DNA of 28,233 nt from UBA6109 sp964506465. Its GTDB lineage: Bacteria; Desulfobacterota; Syntrophia; Syntrophales; UBA6109. Within the stretch, counting starts at the first letter, position 1. The number at the start of each line of letters is the position of its first letter. Positions 23,195-28,233 of this stretch are shown here, piece after piece. The notes beneath the pieces are model-generated. The model ran no database searches and was not told the DNA's origin. It saw nothing but the letters and a program-made list of their open reading frames with translations. The stretch lies in NCBI GenBank assembly GCA_964506465.1, contig CAZDLM010000043.1, positions 1 to 28,233 on the forward strand, read 5' to 3'. Made by a program: the position numbers and the translations under genes.

Positions 23195-24556
23195 ATGTCA
23201 AGGCTTCCAAAAGATCAAGCCCCGCTGATTGTTCTCGGAGCCGGCGCCGGAGGGATGATCGCCGCCGGCCGTGCAGCGGAACTGGGCGTCGAAGTGCTCC
23301 TTCTAGAAAAAACCGAACGCCCGGGGAAGAAGATCCTCATCAGCGGCAAGAGCCGCTGCAACCTCACCAACGCGAAGGATCTGCCCGACTTTGTCGCCAT
23401 GTACGGCGCCAACGGGCGCTTTCTCTATCCGGCGTTTCGCCGATTTTTTCGGGATGAACTTCTGGAATTCCTCCACGGCCTGGGACTCGACACCCAGGAA
23501 GAACGCGGGGGACGGATCTTTCCCGCGTCCGGCCGTGCGGCCGACGTGGTCGATGCCCTGACCGCCTGCCTGCGCGACCGGGGGGCGCGTCTGACAACGC
23601 GCTGCAGCGGGACGGAAATCCTCACCCGCAACGGCCGGGTCTGCGGCGTTTCGACCGCACAGGGCGTCTTCGGCTGCCGGGCGGTTATCGTAGCGACGGG
23701 AGGTGCGAGTTACCCCGAAACCGGCTCCTCAGGCGACGGCTACAGGATGGCCGAGGAGCTGGGACATACGCTCATCAAGCTGCGGCCGGCCCTGGTTCCC
23801 CTGGTCGTCGAGGAGATCGAACTCGCGAGGTCCATGCAGGACGTCGATCTGCGCAACGTACGGCTGACGGTCTTTTCGTGCCGGGCGGAAGAAATCGATC
23901 CGGCGCTTACGCCGACGCGGGACTCGGGGAGGGGAACCGGAGGACGGCAGCCGCGGCCGCCCGTTCTCGAGAGCCGGTTCGGCGAGATGACCATGACCCA
24001 TTTCGGCATCGCCGGACCGATCACGCTTCTTGTGAGCCTTTCGGCCGTCGCCGCCCGTGAACAGGGTCCCGTCTCCGTCTCGATCGACCTGAAACCGGCC
24101 TTGACCATGAAAATGCTCACGGCCCGCCTCCAGAGAGACTTTGACCGTTCCGGGCGGGACAATTACCTGACCGTGCTCACAGGCCTCCTCCCGCAGAAAA
24201 TGATCGAACCATTCGCCGGATTGACGGGTGTTCCGCTTGAAAAGCGCGCTGCGGAGATCGGCGCCGCCCAGCGGGATACCATTGCCAGGCAGCTCAAGTC
24301 GCTTCGCTTCAACATCCGCGGACCGCTCCCCCTTTCGGCAGCCATCGTCACGGCGGGAGGCGTCTCCCTGAAGGAGGTCGATCCCCGGACCCTGGCCTCC
24401 CGGAAGATCGAGGGGCTGTATTTTTGCGGAGAGGTGCTGGACATCGATGCCGACACGGGCGGGTACAACCTCCAGGCTGCGTTTTCGACCGGATACCTTG
24501 CGGGGGAATCGGCGGCAAAATACCTGGCCGCGTTGCCGCCTCCGGCGGAGGGATGA
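23195..24556 (+). CDS. BaiN/HI0933-family FAD-dependent oxidoreductase
   Basis: This 453-residue flavoprotein starts with the dinucleotide-binding LIVLGAGAGGMIAAGRAAELG. It carries the family signature GKKILISGKSRCNLTNA (about 46-62), RIFPASGRAADVVDAL, and VATGGASYPETGSSGDGY. At the C-terminus FCGEVLDIDADTGGYNLQAAFSTGYLAG is the FAD-closing motif. These are the marks of the YhiN/HI0933/BaiN group; BaiN itself is implicated in bile acid dehydroxylation, but most members have no known substrate. ATG at 23195 is supported by the fold start; GAGG is about 11 bases upstream. A low-complexity insertion rich in Gly and Arg (about residues 240-255) is unusual. It shares its strand with DUF116 and fbp. 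Confidence 0.9.
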   Translation: MSRLPKDQAPLIVLGAGAGGMIAAGRAAELGVEVLLLEKTERPGKKILISGKSRCNLTNAKDLPDFVAMYGANGRFLYPAFRRFFRDELLEFLHGLGLDTQEERGGRIFPASGRAADVVDALTACLRDRGARLTTRCSGTEILTRNGRVCGVSTAQGVFGCRAVIVATGGASYPETGSSGDGYRMAEELGHTLIKLRPALVPLVVEEIELARSMQDVDLRNVRLTVFSCRAEEIDPALTPTRDSGRGTGGRQPRPPVLESRFGEMTMTHFGIAGPITLLVSLSAVAAREQGPVSVSIDLKPALTMKMLTARLQRDFDRSGRDNYLTVLTGLLPQKMIEPFAGLTGVPLEKRAAEIGAAQRDTIARQLKSLRFNIRGPLPLSAAIVTAGGVSLKEVDPRTLASRKIEGLYFCGEVLDIDADTGGYNLQAAFSTGYLAGESAAKYLAALPPPAEG

Positions 24557-24609
24557 GCCTGAGAGCGGCGACCGGGGCGGGGCAGCAGCGCTTCCGGCGG
24601 AAAAAGCCC

Positions 24610-24638
24610 TTGTCAAAAGCGCTGTTCCCTGTTAGACA
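24610..24638 (+). promoter_or_regulatory. Candidate promoter for fbp
   Basis: TTGTCA (24610-24615), 17 bases, then TAGACA (24633-24638), about 30 bases before the fbp start. The -35 matches 5 of 6 and the -10 matches 3 of 6. Confidence 0.4.
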
Positions 24639-24667
24639 ATTCGGCAAACATATTGAAAGGATGGGTG

Positions 24668-25609
24668 ATGGGAGAGGGAATTTCCGACTACACGAGATGC
24701 CTGGTCGATCTGCGGCGGCACATGTGGCTTGCCGGTGTGGAAACGGAACTGCGACGGCTCATCTGGCAGATCGCCGTGACGGGGAAGTATATCTCGGCGA
24801 AGATCCATGAATCGAACCGGAAACTCGCCGGTTTGAAGAACATCTTCGGAGAAGAGCAGTTGGCCCTCGACCGCACGGCGGACGAGATCCTGAAGAATCA
24901 GCTTCAATTCTCCGGCTTCGTCCGGGAATACGTCTCCGAGGAGCAGGAAAAGGTCGTCCCCATCGGCAAGGGTCACGAACAGTACTTCATCACCGCCGAC
25001 CCCCTGGACGGCTCCTCTCTCGTCGACACGAATCTGTCCATCGGCACGATCATCGGCATTCACAAGGAGTCGGTTTTCTCCGTGGGCAGGAAGACGATGG
25101 TGGCCGCCCTCTACATCACCTACGGGCCGCTGATCACCATGCTCTATTCGGCCGGAAAGGGCGCCCATGAGTTCGTGTTGAACCGGGAGGGGGAGTACGT
25201 CCTTTCGGAGGAGAACATCCTCATGAAGGACAAGGGCTCCATCTTCAGCCTGGGAGGGATTAGGAGGGACTGGACGCCCGGGCATCTGAAATTCGTTCAA
25301 TTCCTGGAGAGCGAAGGCTACAAACTCCGCTACAGCGGCGGTTTCGTCCCCGACATCAATCAGATCATCATCAAGCGCGGCGGCGTCTTCACCTATCCTT
25401 CGCTGAAGAAGGAACCTCGTGGAAAGCTCCGCCTTCTCTACGAACTCCAGCCCATGGCCTTCATCGTGGAGCAGGCGGGCGGCACGGCCTCCGACGGCTC
25501 TCGCAAGATCCTGGATATCCAGGTTGAGGAGCTCGACCAGCGCTGTCCCATCTATATCGGAAGCCGCTTTGAAGTGGACCGGGCGGAGGAGTTTCTCGCC
25601 CGAGGCTGA
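24668..25609 (+). CDS. fbp: Fructose-1,6-bisphosphatase, class I
   Basis: The enzyme dephosphorylates fructose-1,6-bisphosphate in gluconeogenesis. The 313-residue protein shows the metal-binding DPLDGSSLVDTNLSIGTI (about 113-130), the defining class I signature. It also has the substrate-binding stretch LRYSGGFVPDINQIIIKRGGVFTYP and the C-terminal QPMAFIVEQAGGTASDG. Length is slightly short of the usual 330 because the N-terminal regulatory arm is abbreviated. ATG at 24668 has AAAGGA six bases upstream; upstream TTG and GTG codons in frame are less well placed. The aldolase gene 105 bases downstream completes a gluconeogenic pair. Confidence 0.95.
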   Translation: MGEGISDYTRCLVDLRRHMWLAGVETELRRLIWQIAVTGKYISAKIHESNRKLAGLKNIFGEEQLALDRTADEILKNQLQFSGFVREYVSEEQEKVVPIGKGHEQYFITADPLDGSSLVDTNLSIGTIIGIHKESVFSVGRKTMVAALYITYGPLITMLYSAGKGAHEFVLNREGEYVLSEENILMKDKGSIFSLGGIRRDWTPGHLKFVQFLESEGYKLRYSGGFVPDINQIIIKRGGVFTYPSLKKEPRGKLRLLYELQPMAFIVEQAGGTASDGSRKILDIQVEELDQRCPIYIGSRFEVDRAEEFLARG

Positions 25610-25626
25610 TTTCGCATTCTTCATCG

Positions 25627-25663
25627 CCCCCTCTTTCCTTTGCTTTCGATGCAAATGCGGGGG
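25627..25663 (+). other. Leader hairpin before the aldolase gene
   Basis: CCCCC (25627-25631) can pair with GGGGG (25659-25663), and within it TTTGC (25639-25643) pairs with GCAAA (25651-25655) around a 7-base loop. It lies between fbp and the aldolase start, with no T run, so it may modulate rather than end transcription. Confidence 0.3.
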
Positions 25664-25714
25664 TGGTGGATGCCTTCGGAAAGAACCGACAGATCTTTTA
25701 TAAAGGACGACGCT

Positions 25715-27112
25715 ATGGTCTTTGAATCATCCCCCGCGTTGAAAAAGGGAATCGCCGGCGTTCTGGAAGTATCCGACGACGATGTCAAAATCCTCGATGC
25801 AGCTCGCCTGCAGTCGACTTTGATCGACGATCTCGTGGCGACGGCCGTTTTCAGCTCCGACCTCGAAGCGCTCGGGGCGGCACGCTGGCTGATCCGCAGG
25901 GCCGGCGTGGGCATGGGCGTCGTGTCGTCCTCGATCCAGACCCTCTACGAGGCGATGGGTCGCGGCGAAGTTTGCGGCTTCACCGTCCCGGCGATCAACA
26001 TCCGCGGCATCGCTTACCACACCGCCCAGGCCGTATTCCGCGCCGCTCTCAAGGCAAGTGCCGGCGCCGTCGTCTTCGAGATCGCCCGTTCGGAAATCGA
26101 CTACACGCGCCAGCGTCCCTCCGAATACGCCGCCGCTGTCACCGCAGCGGCGATCAAAACCGGATGGCGTGGGCCCCTCTTTCTCCAGGGAGACCACTTC
26201 CAGATCAGCGCGGCAAAATATGCGAAGGACTCCGAAAAGGAGACCCGCTTCGTGAAAGACCTCATCTGGGAAGCGATGGAGGCGGGCTTCTACAACATCG
26301 ATATCGACACGTCGACGCTGGTCGACCTCTCGCAGCCGTCGATCGGCAAGCAGCAGAAATTGAACTTCGGCCTCGCCGCGGAACTGACGACGATGATCCG
26401 CGACCTGGAGCCCGAAGGGATCACCGTTTCCGTGGGGGGAGAGATCGGCGAGGTCGGCGGGAAGAACAGCACCGTCGAGGAACTGCGCGCCTACATGGAC
26501 GGCTATCGCAGGGAGTTGGACAAGAAGGCGGGCGCCGGCGTCAAGGGCATCAGCAAGATCAGCGTCCAGACGGGCACCACCCATGGCGGAGTGCCGCTGC
26601 CCGACGGGACGATCGCCAAGGTGAAGATCGATTTCGACACGCTGCAGGTCCTGTCCGAAACGGCGAGGAAGGAATACGGCCTGGCCGGCGCGGTTCAGCA
26701 CGGCGCGTCGACGCTCCCCAACGAGGCGTTCGACCGCTTCCCCGCCGTGCAGACGGCGGAGATCCACCTCGCGACGGGCTTCCAGAATATCCTTTACGAC
26801 AGCAGGCATTTCCCGGCCGCACTGCGGGAGACGATCTATGCCCATCTGAAAGCGGAGATGGCCTCCGAACGCAAGGAAAAGGACACCGAGGAGCAGTTTC
26901 TCTACAAGACGCGCAAGAAGGGCCTCGGCGTCTTCAAGAAGGAGCTGTGGAACCTCCCTGCACGGACGCTGGCGTCCATCGGCGCCGAGCTGGAAAACCA
27001 GTTCTCCTTCCTCTTCAAGAAGCTCAATGTGACGGATACGGCCGATCTCGTCTGCCGCCACGTCCCGGCGATCGACGTGCCGGTGAAAAAGCCGGATGGT
27101 CTAAAACCATAG
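25715..27112 (+). CDS. Long-form class II fructose-bisphosphate aldolase-like protein
   Basis: This 465-residue protein resembles class II (zinc) aldolases, which join glyceraldehyde-3-phosphate and dihydroxyacetone phosphate. It is over 100 residues longer than standard FbaA. The landmarks are recognisable but altered. VPAINIRG replaces the N-terminal AFNV block, LQGDHFQ (Asp160, His161) stands for the usual LHLDHG, and NIDIDTS for the phosphate strand. VGGEIGEVGG is close to ELGxxGG, and TGTTHGGVPLPDG (His290) corresponds to the second His zinc site. EIHLATGFQN may replace the third. A Lys-rich C-terminal extension (about 390-465) is extra. ATG at 25715 follows AAAGGA. Position behind fbp supports a sugar-phosphate role, although tagatose-type or another aldol substrate is possible. 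Confidence 0.82.
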   Translation: MVFESSPALKKGIAGVLEVSDDDVKILDAARLQSTLIDDLVATAVFSSDLEALGAARWLIRRAGVGMGVVSSSIQTLYEAMGRGEVCGFTVPAINIRGIAYHTAQAVFRAALKASAGAVVFEIARSEIDYTRQRPSEYAAAVTAAAIKTGWRGPLFLQGDHFQISAAKYAKDSEKETRFVKDLIWEAMEAGFYNIDIDTSTLVDLSQPSIGKQQKLNFGLAAELTTMIRDLEPEGITVSVGGEIGEVGGKNSTVEELRAYMDGYRRELDKKAGAGVKGISKISVQTGTTHGGVPLPDGTIAKVKIDFDTLQVLSETARKEYGLAGAVQHGASTLPNEAFDRFPAVQTAEIHLATGFQNILYDSRHFPAALRETIYAHLKAEMASERKEKDTEEQFLYKTRKKGLGVFKKELWNLPARTLASIGAELENQFSFLFKKLNVTDTADLVCRHVPAIDVPVKKPDGLKP

Positions 27113-27128
27113 CCGGAAGAAATCCTTG

Positions 27129-27205
27129 TTCACTTCGGATCACGAGTTCGAAGACGAAGTGAATGATAGCCGGACGATTATCGCCGTTAGCGTAGTCTGA
27201 CGGCG
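27129..27205. repeat. Two tandem hairpins downstream of the aldolase
   Basis: TTCACTTCG (27129-27137) pairs perfectly with CGAAGTGAA (27155-27163). Next, CGCCGTTAG (27182-27190) pairs with CTGACGGCG (27197-27205) with one G-T pair. Neither has a T run. The first is flanked by the 9-base direct repeat ATAGCCGGA (27109-27117 and 27166-27174). They may stabilise or end the aldolase transcript. Confidence 0.5.
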
Positions 27206-27304
27206 CATCCATCCGCGGCAGCGAGAATGGGCCGAACTACCGCCCCCTTTAAGCCAGCCTTTTACCCCCCTTTAACCTCGTTCGGCATGTCAAGGTGACT
27301 AATT

Positions 27305-27919
27305 ATGAATCCAGATGCGATACGGGAGAAGTTTGGGAACGACTACATAGCAGATGAACGTACGTTCATGATGGGCATTGATCAGCGATTCGCCACGCAT
27401 ATGGCAGAGCGGTTCCGTGGGTGCAGAGTCCTTGAGACGTGTACAGGTGCCGGGTTCACGACCATCGCTCTGGCTCGAGCAGCATCCCAGGTGATAACCG
27501 TGGAGATTGAACCGTATCACCAAGCCCAGGCAAAGAAGAACCTGCAGAAGGCCGGCCTTGGGGGCTCCGTGACATTTGTTTCCGGTAATATACTCGACCA
27601 AGGCCTTTTGGCAGGGCTTCCGCCCTTTGATACTGCATTCCTGGATCCGGACTGGGCCATAACCGGCCCTGATCACGTATATCGTTTCCTTCACTCCAAC
27701 ACTCAACCGCCAGCGGATATACTGCTCAAGACGATTCTTGAGCTGACTGAAAATGTTGCCATTGTGCTGCCACCACTCTTGGATACACGAGAATTGGCAG
27801 GGCTGCCTCCAAATGAATGCCAGAAGCTTTATATGGGGGAGAGTCACGAACTGTATTGCCTTTATTTTGGAGACTTGGCTGTTGGCCTTGGTGACACGGC
27901 TTTCCGTGTACGGGTGTGA
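27305..27919 (+). CDS. Class I SAM-dependent methyltransferase, TGS1-like
   Basis: This 204-residue protein resembles the RNA cap guanine-N2 methyltransferase (TGS1/Methyltransf_15) family. It begins with FATHMAERFRGCRVLETCTGAGFTTIALARAA, motif I being LETCTGAG. The acidic SAM-ribose residue follows in VITVEIEPYHQAQAKKNL, then VTFVSGNIL, and motif IV DPDWAITGP. TGS1-type enzymes usually have DPPW there, so Asp replaces the first stacking Pro; activity may be altered or the target different. Bacterial members have no assigned substrate. AAGGTG lies seven bases before the ATG. Codon use is richer in A and T than in every gene to the left except part of the caspase-like gene, suggesting separate origin. 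Confidence 0.8.
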   Translation: MNPDAIREKFGNDYIADERTFMMGIDQRFATHMAERFRGCRVLETCTGAGFTTIALARAASQVITVEIEPYHQAQAKKNLQKAGLGGSVTFVSGNILDQGLLAGLPPFDTAFLDPDWAITGPDHVYRFLHSNTQPPADILLKTILELTENVAIVLPPLLDTRELAGLPPNECQKLYMGESHELYCLYFGDLAVGLGDTAFRVRV

Positions 27920-28179
27920 CGCCGGCGCTGCCGACCAAGAAAAATGCGGCGGACGGGGGGGTGATTTTTCTTTCCTATTTTCGTCCCCCTTGGCCCACCG
28001 CCGCTGATTTCTTTTGTTCAGCAGACCCATGGAGAATGCAATGACGGCGGAACTGCCGGCAACTGGGGGAGACGAACTCTCCACTTGGACGAGCATGAAA
28101 TCATGATTGCGGCAACCAGGACCGCCGAACCGTCGGCTGCTGCGGACACGCTGGATGGATGAATGAAATGAGGGCATGC
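27920..28179. other. Stretch without a supported gene
   Basis: Apart from the hairpin at 27946-28004 I see no convincing coding region. A 25-codon frame at 28029-28106 opens without a clear ribosome-binding site. A long minus-strand frame across this stretch runs opposite the methyltransferase and looks like a shadow. Confidence 0.5.
27946..28015 (+). terminator. Possible terminator hairpin after the methyltransferase gene
   Basis: GCGGCGG (27946-27952) pairs with CCGCCGC (27998-28004), with an inner G run (27955-27961) facing CCCCC (27985-27989). TGATTTCTTTT follows. The loop is large and pyrimidine-rich, so the fold is plausible rather than certain. Confidence 0.45.
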
Positions 28180-28233
28180 TGTCAAGAGCAAATAGAAATG
28201 TCCGGTTTTATAGCACAAGGAAATGTCCGCTTT
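28180..28233. mobile_element. Possible insertion-sequence end, truncated by the window
   Basis: From TGTCAAGAG at 28180 the sequence carries two copies of GAAATGTCCG (28195-28204 and 28220-28229), 25 bases apart, each followed by a T-rich tract. Repeated short motifs of this kind next to a TG terminus are typical of ends of IS21-like and related elements, where they bind the transposase. The body would lie beyond 28233, so no transposase can be shown. Confidence 0.45.

Noticed and set aside
28029..28106. Short 25-codon frame after the methyltransferase
   Set aside because: No clear ribosome-binding site and no recognisable sequence; it could be a remnant but cannot be supported.
27299..28177. 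Long minus-strand frame of 292 codons opposite the methyltransferase
   Set aside because: It has no recognisable motifs, while the plus-strand frame has clear SAM-binding motifs and a ribosome-binding site.

Overview
The window looks like a chromosomal segment from a GC-rich, Gram-negative, anaerobic deltaproteobacterium (Desulfobacterota), probably close to the Syntrophales (Syntrophus/Smithella-like). This placement is an inference. It rests on the gene mix: sigma-54 activators, full-length NifU with NifS, gluconeogenic enzymes, a LarA-like racemase, TonB/BtuF and a DUF116 protein. A palindromic intergenic element with arms reading GGCTGTTCAAAAATGCCCG, a repeat style I recall from such genomes, also fits. 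No rRNA, CRISPR array or complete transposon was found.

Layout. At 1-600 (minus strand) lie a tRNA-Ser(CGA) cut by the window edge and tadA. At 700-2260 (plus) are a TonB-family protein and a BtuF-like periplasmic binding protein. At 2390-4519 is a lipoprotein with a C-terminal caspase-like peptidase. At 4539-6875 (minus) a PilZ protein is followed by a beta-CASP RNase-like hydrolase. At 7151-10326 (plus) are a LarA-like racemase and a two-gene ABC-2 exporter. A minus-strand aminotransferase (10350-11654) is divergent from a thiamine-binding protein (11843-12136). A palindromic repeat then precedes the nifU-nifS-cysE operon (12423-15421).

From 15630 to 18595 a GAF protein, glyceraldehyde-3-phosphate dehydrogenase and an NtrC-type sigma-54 response regulator form a run. 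Just downstream is a sigma-54 promoter that matches the consensus at every fixed position. It drives a small exported Lys/Ala/Pro-rich repeat protein closed by a strong terminator. A sensor histidine kinase and a small periplasmic protein converge from the other strand. This kinase, activator, sigma-54 promoter and exported repeat protein group is the best candidate for an undescribed system in the window.

From 21408 to 27112 are a YegS-type lipid kinase (minus), a DUF116 metal-cluster-type protein, a BaiN/HI0933-type flavoprotein, class I fructose-1,6-bisphosphatase and a long divergent class II aldolase. The last two, with the GAPDH, suggest a gluconeogenic emphasis. The right end (27305-28233) differs in base and codon use. 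It carries a TGS1-like methyltransferase, a hairpin and what may be the end of an insertion sequence running off the window.
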